This document shows positions 1 to 5,704 of a DNA stretch of 7,242 nucleotides, piece after piece. The notes beneath the pieces were generated by a model. That model was given only the letters and a program-made list of their open reading frames with translations, made no database searches and had not been told where the DNA came from. The position numbers and the translations under genes are program-made. Origin of the DNA: Clostridia bacterium (GTDB taxonomy: Bacteria > Bacillota > Clostridia > Clostridiales > Clostridiaceae); assembly GCA_009930125.1 (NCBI GenBank), contig RZYZ01000103.1:1-7242 (forward strand), read 5' to 3'. Every line of letters begins with the position of its first letter. The stretch's first letter is position 1.

Positions 1-1
1 G

Positions 2-547
2 ATTATGGGTTATGAGGGTAGTGCAGCGAGAACATACTTTGCAGGATTAGGAAACCTGGTACCGAAGGAATTCAGGTTTTCCGGACGAACAAGAAGACCA
101 CCGAAGGATCCCTTTAACTCGCTGTTGAGTTTAGGATACACTTTACTGATGTACGAGATATATGGTGATATCACTAGTCGAGGGTTAAATCCTTATGGAG
201 GTTTTCTGCATAAGGATAAAAGATCACACCCTACTTTAGCAAGTGATCTTATGGAAGAGTGGAGACCAGTTATAGTGGATTCACTTGTAATGAGCCTTAT
301 GACAAGGAGAGAAATGAACCAGGAGCATTTTAATCAAGATGATGAAAATGGTGCGGTTTACATTTCAAATTCGGGAATGAGAATCTTTCTTTCAAAATTC
401 GAGAAGAAGCTACGGACCGATATCAAGTATAGAGAAGATAAAAGCTCCATGAGCTTCCGTAAAGCAATTTGGAGTCAGACAGGAGACCTGTTAAAGGTAT
501 TCCAGCACAAAGATGCTGATTATTACCAAGGATTGAGAATCAGATAG
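2..547 (+). CDS. cas1: CRISPR-associated endonuclease Cas1, C-terminal part (5' end outside window)
   Basis: Cas1 is the integrase of CRISPR adaptation; with Cas2 it inserts new spacers at the leader end of the array. The reading frame is open to the left edge, so the gene starts before the window. Cas1 proteins are usually near 330 residues, so the roughly 180 seen here are the helical catalytic domain, and the N-terminal beta domain and part of the catalytic domain are missing. Counting from the Met at position 5, the three expected metal-ligand motifs are present: Glu4 in MGYEGSAARTYF, His69 in NPYGGFLHK, and Asp81/Glu84 in LASDLMEEWRP. The RPPKDPFNSLLSLGY segment is also typical of the family. 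All catalytic positions are intact in this part, so the enzyme is probably active. It ends 8 bases before cas2 in the same operon. The Met at position 5 is internal, not the true start. Assignment to a type III-A locus rests on the csm6 neighbour. Confidence 0.96.
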   Translation: MMGYEGSAARTYFAGLGNLVPKEFRFSGRTRRPPKDPFNSLLSLGYTLLMYEIYGDITSRGLNPYGGFLHKDKRSHPTLASDLMEEWRPVIVDSLVMSLMTRREMNQEHFNQDDENGAVYISNSGMRIFLSKFEKKLRTDIKYREDKSSMSFRKAIWSQTGDLLKVFQHKDADYYQGLRIR

Positions 548-555
548 GTGATAAA

Positions 556-876
556 ATGGATACATTACTTTATAAAGATAATTATGATGATGAAACAAAA
601 GATCATGACAAACTGCTTATACTGATTATTTATGATATGCCTGATAACAAAAGAAGAACGAGATTTTTCAAGTTTCTGCAGAGATACGGATTCAGTGTTC
701 AGAAATCAGCTTTTGAAGCAAGACTGACCAAAAAGAAATACCAGCGGCTTCTTGAAGAAATACCCAAAAGGATTTCATCCGATGATAATGTCAGAGTATA
801 TAAGCTGAAAGGATATGGTGAGGTCACTACTTTTGGAAAAGGCACACAGGTAAATGAAGAAATTATTATTATTTAG
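556..876 (+). CDS. cas2: CRISPR-associated protein Cas2
   Basis: Cas2 is the small ferredoxin-fold dimer that bridges two Cas1 dimers and helps measure the prespacer in spacer acquisition. The 106-residue protein has the family core: first strand LLILIIYDMPDNKRR (about residues 20-34, with Asp27 at the conserved acidic position), then FFKFLQRYGFSVQKSAFEA and a C-terminal RVYKL strand. About 19 acidic, non-core residues (MDTLLYKDNYDDETKDHDK) precede the first strand. No Met lies between this start and the core, and the ATG follows cas1 by 8 bases, so the extension seems real. The ribosome binding site is poor (AGGTG at 546-550, overlapping the cas1 stop), which suggests translational coupling to cas1. 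The csm6 ribosome binding site overlaps the cas2 stop codon, so all three genes are probably co-translated from one mRNA. Confidence 0.95.
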   Translation: MDTLLYKDNYDDETKDHDKLLILIIYDMPDNKRRTRFFKFLQRYGFSVQKSAFEARLTKKKYQRLLEEIPKRISSDDNVRVYKLKGYGEVTTFGKGTQVNEEIIII

Positions 877-888
877 GAGAAATAAAGC

Positions 889-2196
889 ATGAAGAAAATA
901 CTGTTTTCACCCATTGGAGGAACAGATCCCGTAACAAATTTCAGAGACGGAGCGATGCTCCATATACTACGGGTTTATAAACCGGATCTCGTAGTTCTGT
1001 ATCTCTCAAAAGAGATGGTAAGATTTCATGAGAAGGACAACCGATACCTCTATACCATCAAGAAACTGGAAGAAAAACTGAATCACAGCTTTGAAGTGTG
1101 TCTCATTCTGAAAGAAGAACTCACGGAAGTACAGAAGTTTGATTATTTTTACCTTGAATTCAGAACACTTCTTGAAGAGCTGAAAAATGAGAAAGACGCT
1201 GAAATTCTTCTGAACATATCATCAGGAACGCCAGCCATGAAAGGTGCACTGAGTACGCTCTCGGTGCTGTCAGAGTTCAATGAAAAAGCAATCCAGGTTA
1301 CGACACCTGAAAAAAAGCTCAATATTATTCATGAAGACCGTGAAGATTATGATGTGGAGTTTCTTTGGGAAAGCAATGAAGATAATCAGGATAACTTCGA
1401 GAATAGGTGTTCAGAAGAAAGAGGGATTTATCTTCTGACTGAACTCAGAAAAGGAATCATCAGAAAACATATCACTGCTTTTGACTATCATGCTGCAATG
1501 CTGATCCTGAAAGAAATTCCGGCAGAGCAGATTTCTGAGAGAGCTTCGATGATGATTCATGCGGCATATTTCAGAACGAACCTCGACATGAGAGAATTCG
1601 ATAAGTTGAGTGGCTTATTTCAGGATGACGTTGTTCCGATAAAGGAAGGAAACAAAAGACCGCTGTTCGAATTTGTGGCGGTATTAAGGTTGAAACTGCT
1701 TACAGGAGAATATGCCGATTTTGTAAGAGCAATTTCTCCTGCCATAAGTGAACTTATATTTATGAGCATCAAGAATCATGCGAAACTGGATTTGAAGGAT
1801 TATGTGACAAAAGCCCAAGGAGGGTATTACTGGAAAAGTTCTGAACTGAATAAAAACAAAGAACTTCTTCAGTTGCTTGAAGAGATATCAGGAGATAAAA
1901 TAAAAAAAATCGTGACGACTCATCAGCTGATAAAACTCCTGGAGTCTTATTGTAAGAACGAGGTGGTAATGAAACTCGCAAAAGACATACGAGACATTGA
2001 AATTAATGTTCGGAATATAGCAGCACATACCATAGTTTCCATTGATGAACAGTTCATAGAACAGCGAACCGGAACTTCTCCGGAAAAGATTATGAAGCTT
2101 ATTCTCAGCCTTATGCAGGCGAACCAGGTTGATGTAAGTGATGGACGGATAGAGATTTATGAAAAGATGAATCAAGATATCGCAAAAGAACTATAG
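889..2196 (+). CDS. csm6: Csm6, type III-A CRISPR CARF-HEPN ribonuclease
   Basis: Csm6 is the stand-alone collateral RNase of type III-A systems. Cas10 in the target-bound Csm complex makes cyclic oligoadenylate, the CARF domain binds it, and the HEPN domain then cuts RNA non-specifically. The 435-residue protein fits the family's usual size. The N-terminal CARF domain shows SPIGGTDPVTNFRDGA (residues 7-22), a first strand plus ligand loop, and a second ligand motif LLNISSGTPAMKGAL (107-121). A helical linker follows. The C-terminal HEPN domain carries RNIAAH (Arg375-X4-His380), the R-X4-6-H catalytic signature, so the nuclease looks intact. The start is supported by AGGAGA at 875-880, eight bases before the ATG and overlapping the cas2 stop. 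It is the last cas gene here. The activator (cA4 or cA6) cannot be decided from the sequence. Family assignment is firm; activity is inferred from the motifs. Confidence 0.94.
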   Translation: MKKILFSPIGGTDPVTNFRDGAMLHILRVYKPDLVVLYLSKEMVRFHEKDNRYLYTIKKLEEKLNHSFEVCLILKEELTEVQKFDYFYLEFRTLLEELKNEKDAEILLNISSGTPAMKGALSTLSVLSEFNEKAIQVTTPEKKLNIIHEDREDYDVEFLWESNEDNQDNFENRCSEERGIYLLTELRKGIIRKHITAFDYHAAMLILKEIPAEQISERASMMIHAAYFRTNLDMREFDKLSGLFQDDVVPIKEGNKRPLFEFVAVLRLKLLTGEYADFVRAISPAISELIFMSIKNHAKLDLKDYVTKAQGGYYWKSSELNKNKELLQLLEEISGDKIKKIVTTHQLIKLLESYCKNEVVMKLAKDIRDIEINVRNIAAHTIVSIDEQFIEQRTGTSPEKIMKLILSLMQANQVDVSDGRIEIYEKMNQDIAKEL

Positions 2197-2269
2197 AGGC
2201 ATTGTGCATTATATAAATAAACTGAGCTCAAAATGGAAACAGCACGTAAACAGTTGAAAGGAGAGGGAT

Positions 2270-2353
2270 ATGAGCGGATGTCTGACTGTTCTGTTGTGGA
2301 TTGTATTTTTACCCATCACGGTCATTTATGATCTGATCAGGAGGCAGAAATGA
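2270..2353 (+). CDS. Putative 27-residue single-pass membrane peptide
   Basis: This is a short ORF that I do not recognise. It begins MSGCLTVLLWIVFLPITV and ends with a charged tail (IRRQK). Residues 4-19 form one hydrophobic span with a central proline, and the basic tail would predict a cytoplasmic C-terminus. Its main support is a strong ribosome binding site, AAAGGAG at 2257-2263, six bases before the ATG. The stop overlaps a second ATG (ATGA at 2350-2353) that has its own AGGAGG. It lies 73 bases after csm6 with no clear promoter of its own, only an AT-rich TATATAAAT at 2210-2218 without a good -35 box, so it may be read through from the cas operon. Possible roles are a small membrane protein, a type I toxin-like peptide, a leader peptide, or the remnant of a lost operon. 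No function is assigned. Confidence 0.45.
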   Translation: MSGCLTVLLWIVFLPITVIYDLIRRQK

Positions 2354-2373
2354 CGCAGTGAAACTCCTGATCA
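2334..2373 (+). repeat. Perfect 10-bp inverted repeat that would pair with a Shine-Dalgarno sequence
   Basis: TGATCAGGAG at 2334-2343 and CTCCTGATCA at 2364-2373 are exact reverse complements separated by 20 bases. The left arm overlaps the last codons of the 27-residue ORF and covers most of the AGGAGG at 2339-2344. The right arm therefore contains an anti-Shine-Dalgarno CTCCT. The loop contains ATGACGCAGTGA (2350-2361), a three-codon ORF whose ATG overlaps the stop of the preceding ORF. No U-tract follows the right arm, so it does not look like an ordinary intrinsic terminator. As RNA it could hide the second ribosome binding site. The structure is seen directly; a regulatory role is inferred. 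Confidence 0.5.
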
Positions 2374-2411
2374 CCAAATCTGTAAATTAAATGAAGAGTA
2401 GTGGTGTCGGA

Positions 2412-2460
2412 AAAACCAGGCATTCAGATTCAACAAAAATGAATCTGAATGCCTGGTTTT
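2412..2460 (+). terminator. Perfect 20-bp hairpin, probable (bidirectional) intrinsic terminator
   Basis: AAAACCAGGCATTCAGATTC at 2412-2431 pairs without mismatch with 2441-2460 around a nine-base loop (AACAAAAAT). The right arm ends in TTTT and is followed by ATGTGTTTTT. The left side begins with an A-run, so the same structure could also stop transcription from the other strand. It most likely ends the transcript of the cas operon and the small ORF before the regulator-ABC operon. A 20-bp perfect stem is longer than most intrinsic terminators, so a repeated palindromic element is an alternative. Confidence 0.75.
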
Positions 2461-2520
2461 ATGTGTTTTTCCTATTCTCCCTTCAAAAATAGGCTGTTTT
2501 GCAATATGAGTATCGCAGTA

Positions 2521-2535
2521 GTTGATATAATCAAC
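2521..2535. promoter_or_regulatory. Dyad GTTGAT-N3-ATCAAC overlapping an extended -10-like box; candidate operator
   Basis: GTTGATATAATCAAC is an inverted repeat with perfect 6-base arms around ATA. It contains TGATATAAT (2523-2531), which fits an extended -10 element (TGnTATAAT); no good -35 lies at normal spacing (TTGCAA at 2499-2504 is 21 bases away). It sits 105 bases before the XRE regulator gene and just upstream of a better promoter. Its size and symmetry suit a dimeric helix-turn-helix repressor, so autoregulation by the downstream regulator is plausible. Binding is inferred only from symmetry and position. Confidence 0.4.
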
Positions 2536-2555
2536 CAAAATATCCTCAGAATCCA

Positions 2556-2584
2556 TTGTAAGCTTAATCTTGATGGACCATAAT
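2556..2584 (+). promoter_or_regulatory. Candidate sigma-A-type promoter of the regulator-ABC operon
   Basis: TTGTAA at 2556-2561 and CATAAT at 2579-2584 are separated by exactly 17 bases. This is one or two mismatches from TTGACA/TATAAT and the best-spaced promoter match that I found in the gap. Transcription would begin near 2591, giving a leader of about 50 bases that includes the AGGGAGG ribosome binding site at 2625-2631. It lies downstream of the hairpin at 2412-2460 and next to the dyad at 2521-2535. Confidence 0.5.
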
Positions 2585-2639
2585 AAAACCATAGAAAAGA
2601 TCGAAGAAATGATGTGAGTTTTAGAGGGAGGATAGAGAA

Positions 2640-3755
2640 ATGAAAGAAATCAATATTGCCAAAGTGATCACTCAGAAGAGAAAGGAAAAGGGGATTACCC
2701 AGGATGCACTGGCAGAGTATATCGGCGTGACCAAAGCTTCTGTTTCAAAATGGGAGACGGGACAGAGTTATCCGGATATTACACTTCTGCCAAGGCTTGC
2801 CACCTTCTTCAACATTTCCATAGACCATCTCATCGGATATCTTCCTCAGATGGAGAAGGAGGAGATCCGAAGAACTTACAGAAGCTTTGCGGAAGACTTC
2901 GGAAAGAAATCTTTCTCCGAAGTCTATGAAGAAGTGGGAGGTGTCATTGACAAGTACTATGCCTGTTTCCCGCTGCTTCTCCAGATGTCCATTCTTCTTC
3001 TCAATCACCACATGCTCGCAGAGACAGAGGAACTGAAAGGCGAAGTTCTTGAAAAGATCATTGACCTTTGCAGAAGAGTGAAGGAAGAGAGCGAGGATGT
3101 ATGGCTCTCCAAACAGGCCAATTCCATAGAAGCCATGACCCAGATGATCCGAGGAGAATCTCTGGAAGTGCTGGAGCTTCTGGAAGGAACCATAAGACCC
3201 ATGGCCAGCGATGAAGTGACCCTGGCAGGTGCCTATCAGAGCCGAGGTGAAGTGGAAAAGGCCAAATCGGTGCTGCAGATCAGTATGTATCAGCATATCC
3301 TAAGCTTCATCTCCATTGGCGCATCCTATCTGACGCTGAACCTAGATCGGCCTGACACCTTTGAGGACATTTTACAGAGACTGCTTCCGGTATCGGAGAC
3401 CATGAACCTCATGAGCCTGAATCCCAATGTCATGGCGCAGGTCTATTACGGCGGAGCCTATGGATGTGCCGTCATGGGAAAGGCGGAAGACAGCCTGAAC
3501 ATGCTACGAGGCTATGTCCGCACATGCAGAAACATTTCTTTCCCCTATGAACTGAAAGGAGACTCGTTCTTCTCGCTGGTGGATCCGTGGCTGAAAGACC
3601 TGGATCTGGGAAGCGGTCCTCCTCGAGGAGAAAAGGTTGTGAAAGAGAGCATGCTGCAGGCGGTTTCCATGAATCCGGCCTTCACCCTGCTTCATGACCA
3701 TCCGGGTTACAAGATCATCATAAGTGAACTCACTGAAATCATAGGAGGGAAATAA
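2640..3755 (+). CDS. XRE-family transcriptional regulator with TPR-like C-terminal domain
   Basis: This is a DNA-binding protein of 371 residues, probably the local regulator of the ABC genes behind it. Residues 6-67 form an HTH_3/XRE domain: QKRKEKGITQDALAEYIGV, then recognition helix TKASVSKWETG (31-41), and the usual end ISIDHLIGY. The remaining 300 or so residues are predicted helical and TPR-like, with repeat-like stretches AYQSRGEVEKAKSVL and AYGCAVMGKAEDSLNML and a terminal NPAFTLLHDHPGYK segment. Such domains in other regulators bind peptides or proteins, but no ligand is visible here. The start is fixed by AGGGAGG at 2625-2631, eight bases before the ATG. One base separates its stop from the next ATG, so it is co-expressed with the transporter. 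Whether it activates or represses is unknown; the dyad at 2521-2535 hints at autoregulation. Confidence 0.85.
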   Translation: MKEINIAKVITQKRKEKGITQDALAEYIGVTKASVSKWETGQSYPDITLLPRLATFFNISIDHLIGYLPQMEKEEIRRTYRSFAEDFGKKSFSEVYEEVGGVIDKYYACFPLLLQMSILLLNHHMLAETEELKGEVLEKIIDLCRRVKEESEDVWLSKQANSIEAMTQMIRGESLEVLELLEGTIRPMASDEVTLAGAYQSRGEVEKAKSVLQISMYQHILSFISIGASYLTLNLDRPDTFEDILQRLLPVSETMNLMSLNPNVMAQVYYGGAYGCAVMGKAEDSLNMLRGYVRTCRNISFPYELKGDSFFSLVDPWLKDLDLGSGPPRGEKVVKESMLQAVSMNPAFTLLHDHPGYKIIISELTEIIGGK

Positions 3756-3756
3756 T

Positions 3757-3960
3757 ATGTCACTGGAAAATCTGAGAGAATACCTACCCATTCTGATTCC
3801 CATCATCGTGCTGCAGCTTGGACTGACCATCGCGACCATCATCCATGTATTAAGACACGATAACTACAAGTTCGGTACAAGACCTATGTGGATCCTCGTT
3901 GCCTTTCTTCAGACCATCGGACCCCTTGTCTATTTCTTCTTTGGAAGAGGTGAGGAATAA
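3757..3960 (+). CDS. Small PLDc_N-domain membrane protein, YxlE-like
   Basis: The 67-residue protein has two predicted membrane segments (about residues 9-31 and 43-62). Its second half matches the phospholipase D N-terminal-type domain (PLDc_N), with Trp45, IGP at 54-56 and the ending YFFFGRGEE. There is no phospholipase catalytic HKD motif; the domain occurs alone in many small Bacillota proteins. In Bacillus subtilis the comparable protein YxlE lies directly before the ABC genes yxlF and yxlG and is described as a negative regulator of SigY. Here it is also followed by an ATPase and a permease, so it may be an accessory or regulatory subunit of this exporter. AGGAGGG at 3743-3749 gives a strong ribosome binding site. 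Its stop overlaps the ATPase start (TAATG at 3958-3962), indicating translational coupling. The similarity to YxlE is by domain, size and gene order. Confidence 0.82.
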   Translation: MSLENLREYLPILIPIIVLQLGLTIATIIHVLRHDNYKFGTRPMWILVAFLQTIGPLVYFFFGRGEE

Positions 3961-4877
3961 TGGAGGTTCTGAAGATTGAAAATCTCTCGAAGAAATTCGG
4001 CAGCCAGAAGGTGCTGGACGACATCAGTTTTTCTGTGAAGGGAGGGTCCATCTTCGGATTCATAGGGCAGAACGGTGCCGGAAAAACCACCACCATGAAG
4101 ATGATTCTGGGCCTTCTGAAAAAGGATGAAGGGGAGATCTTTGTGGCTGGAGAAAAAGTGCATTTCGGCGAAACAAAGACCAACAGGTACATCGGGTATC
4201 TACCTGATGTACCTGAGTTCTATGGATATATGAGTGCAAAGGAATATATGGCGCTCTGCGGAGAGATTACAGGAATGTCAAAAGAAAAGATCAGGAAAAG
4301 GACGGAGGAGCTTCTTCATCTGGTGGGACTTGAAAACAGCAGGAAGAAGATCCGTTCCTATTCCAGAGGGATGAAGCAGAGACTGGGCATTGCCCAGGCG
4401 CTACTCAATGAACCGAAGCTTCTCATCTGCGATGAGCCCACCTCTGCACTGGACCCTAAGGGAAGAAAGGAAATCCTGGATATTCTGTATAAGGTCAAGG
4501 GGAAATCCACAGTGATTTTCTCCACGCATATCTTATCAGATGTGGAGAGAATCTGTGATGAAGTGGCTGTGCTTCATGGTGGAAAGATTATTCTGGAAGG
4601 AACCCTCAGTGAGCTGAGATCCAGACACAGAAAGGAAGGTATCGTGCTGGAGTTCATGAATGGACAGGAAAAGGAAATGTTCCTTAAGCACGAGAAGATG
4701 GCAGGTTACCGAAATGAGGCTAAGGAAAACGGTACAGGAGTCGTGCTTTATGGAGAGGAGCCTGCTACATTGCAGCTGGATGTATATAGGACTCTTGTGG
4801 AGCTGGAATTGACTGCAGTGAAAATTGAAGTCATGGAACCTACTATGGAGAATCTGTTTCTGGAGGTGGTACAATGA
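3960..4877 (+). CDS. ABC transporter ATP-binding protein, YxlF/BcrA-like
   Basis: This is the cytoplasmic ATPase of an ABC-2 type exporter, 305 residues. The motifs are complete and in order: Walker A GQNGAGKTT (36-44), signature SRGMKQ (135-140, a common variant of LSGGQ in this subgroup), Walker B LLICDEPTSALDP (154-166) with catalytic Glu159, and the H-loop STHIL with His190. The Q-loop region reads GYLPDVPEF, so Asp83 stands where Gln is canonical. The last 90 or so residues form the C-terminal extension usual for BcrA/NatA-like ATPases. It would pair with the permease that follows; the two genes overlap by ATGA (4874-4877), and GGAGGTGG at 4862-4869 lies inside this gene as the permease ribosome binding site. 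The substrate cannot be read from the sequence; relatives export antibiotics, peptides, lipids or sodium. The gene order matches yxlF of B. subtilis. Confidence 0.92.
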   Translation: MEVLKIENLSKKFGSQKVLDDISFSVKGGSIFGFIGQNGAGKTTTMKMILGLLKKDEGEIFVAGEKVHFGETKTNRYIGYLPDVPEFYGYMSAKEYMALCGEITGMSKEKIRKRTEELLHLVGLENSRKKIRSYSRGMKQRLGIAQALLNEPKLLICDEPTSALDPKGRKEILDILYKVKGKSTVIFSTHILSDVERICDEVAVLHGGKIILEGTLSELRSRHRKEGIVLEFMNGQEKEMFLKHEKMAGYRNEAKENGTGVVLYGEEPATLQLDVYRTLVELELTAVKIEVMEPTMENLFLEVVQ

Positions 4878-5635
4878 GAAGCTTTTTAGCCTTTACGAAA
4901 AAGGAACTGATGGAGGGCACCAGAACCTATAAGTTATTTGTTCTTCTGACTGTATTTGTGATTTTCGGATTCATGAATCCCATCATGGCAAAGGTGATGC
5001 CGGAGCTTCTGAATGAGTTTCTTCCCGACAGCATCACCATTACGCTGGAAGAACCCAAAGCGCTGGATTCCTGGATGCAGTTTTTCAAGAACGTATCCCA
5101 GACAGGTATGATCGTCATGGTCATCATCTTCAGTGGGATCATGGCCAATGAGATCAGCAAGGGAACCCTGACCATCATGCTGACCAAGGGACTGCAGAGA
5201 AAAGCGGTGATCCTGTCAAAATTCACGGCAGGTGTCATGCAGTGGACCCTCGTCTATGCACTATGTTTTCTGATCACCTATCTCTACACCAGCTATTTCT
5301 GGGCTGCACAGGACATCAGTAATCTGGGGCTTGCAGTAATTTCCCTTTGGGTGTTTGGTGTCATGCTGGTTGCACTGACCATATTCGGAGGACTTCTTTT
5401 CAAGAATACCTACGGGGCACTGCTACTTACAGGTGGGGTAGTACTGATATTCACCATGCTCAGTATATTCCCGAAGATCAGACCATTTAATCCCATGACA
5501 CTGGTTTCACAGAGTGTCCCCCTTATCACAGGAGATTTTTTAGCGAGGGATATGGTTTCAGCTATGGCTGTCTCCATTGTGTTAACAGTAGTGATCCTAA
5601 TTGGAGCTTTGGTGGACTGGATCAGACTGAATTAA
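4874..5635 (+). CDS. ABC-2 type transporter permease, YxlG-like
   Basis: This is the membrane partner of the preceding ATPase, 253 residues. Six hydrophobic spans are visible at about residues 21-40, 76-96, 120-142, 150-175, 181-200 and 227-248, the usual ABC-2 layout. The loop after the second span, ANEISKGTLTIMLTKGLQRK, fits the family's ATPase-coupling region (E..KGT...L..G..R). The N-terminus FLAFTKKELMEGTRTYK is the typical cytoplasmic helix before the first span. There is no signal peptide. About 35 residues lie between spans 1 and 2, a modest extracytoplasmic loop without the large domain found in BceB-type permeases, so this is unlikely to be a bacitracin-sensing module. It is the last gene of the operon; a hairpin begins 22 bases after its stop. 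The substrate is unknown. Confidence 0.88.
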   Translation: MRSFLAFTKKELMEGTRTYKLFVLLTVFVIFGFMNPIMAKVMPELLNEFLPDSITITLEEPKALDSWMQFFKNVSQTGMIVMVIIFSGIMANEISKGTLTIMLTKGLQRKAVILSKFTAGVMQWTLVYALCFLITYLYTSYFWAAQDISNLGLAVISLWVFGVMLVALTIFGGLLFKNTYGALLLTGGVVLIFTMLSIFPKIRPFNPMTLVSQSVPLITGDFLARDMVSAMAVSIVLTVVILIGALVDWIRLN

Positions 5636-5657
5636 TATGTATAATCGAAAAACATAT

Positions 5658-5692
5658 AAAAAGGACAAACTAATTAATAGCTTGTCCTTTTT
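5658..5692. terminator. Bidirectional intrinsic terminator between convergent operons
   Basis: AAAAAGGACAA (5658-5668) pairs with TTGTCCTTTTT (5682-5692). After one A-C mismatch the inner CTA/TAG can extend the stem to a five-base ATTAA loop. A-runs on the left and T-runs on the right allow it to stop both the ABC operon on the + strand (22 bases after the permease stop) and the symporter transcript on the - strand (12 bases after its stop). The 69-base gap between the two genes contains nothing else that I can identify. Confidence 0.85.
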
Positions 5693-5704
5693 AGCGATTG
5701 TATA

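Noticed and set aside
2233..2332. Alternative short ORF (METARKQLKGEGYERM...) overlapping the 27-codon ORF in another frame
   Set aside because: It has no Shine-Dalgarno sequence before its ATG, while the other frame has AAAGGAG at ideal spacing. The peptide has no coherent character.
2371..2592. Minus-strand 73-codon reading frame in the intergenic region
   Set aside because: It runs through the perfect hairpin and the candidate promoter, has no ribosome binding site before its ATG, and shows no family motif that I recognise. A faint likeness to the C-terminal end of an IS3-type transposase was too weak to claim.
2197..2639. CRISPR array or leader downstream of csm6
   Set aside because: No direct repeats of 24-40 bases with regular spacing are present here or elsewhere in the window. 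The only repeats are single inverted repeats.
2745..3842. Several minus-strand reading frames opposite the XRE regulator
   Set aside because: The plus-strand gene has a clear HTH domain, a ribosome binding site and tight operon spacing. The opposing frames show no motif and are explained by codon bias.
3757..3960. Phospholipase D activity for the 67-residue protein
   Set aside because: Only the N-terminal-type membrane domain is present. There is no HKD catalytic motif and the length is normal for stand-alone PLDc_N proteins, so it is not a truncated enzyme.
889..5635. Regulator-ABC operon as a membrane accessory of the type III CRISPR system
   Set aside because: About 440 bases, a strong hairpin and a separate promoter lie between them. 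The ABC cassette matches a yxlEFG-type exporter known without CRISPR, and no CARF or other cyclic-nucleotide sensor is visible in its proteins.
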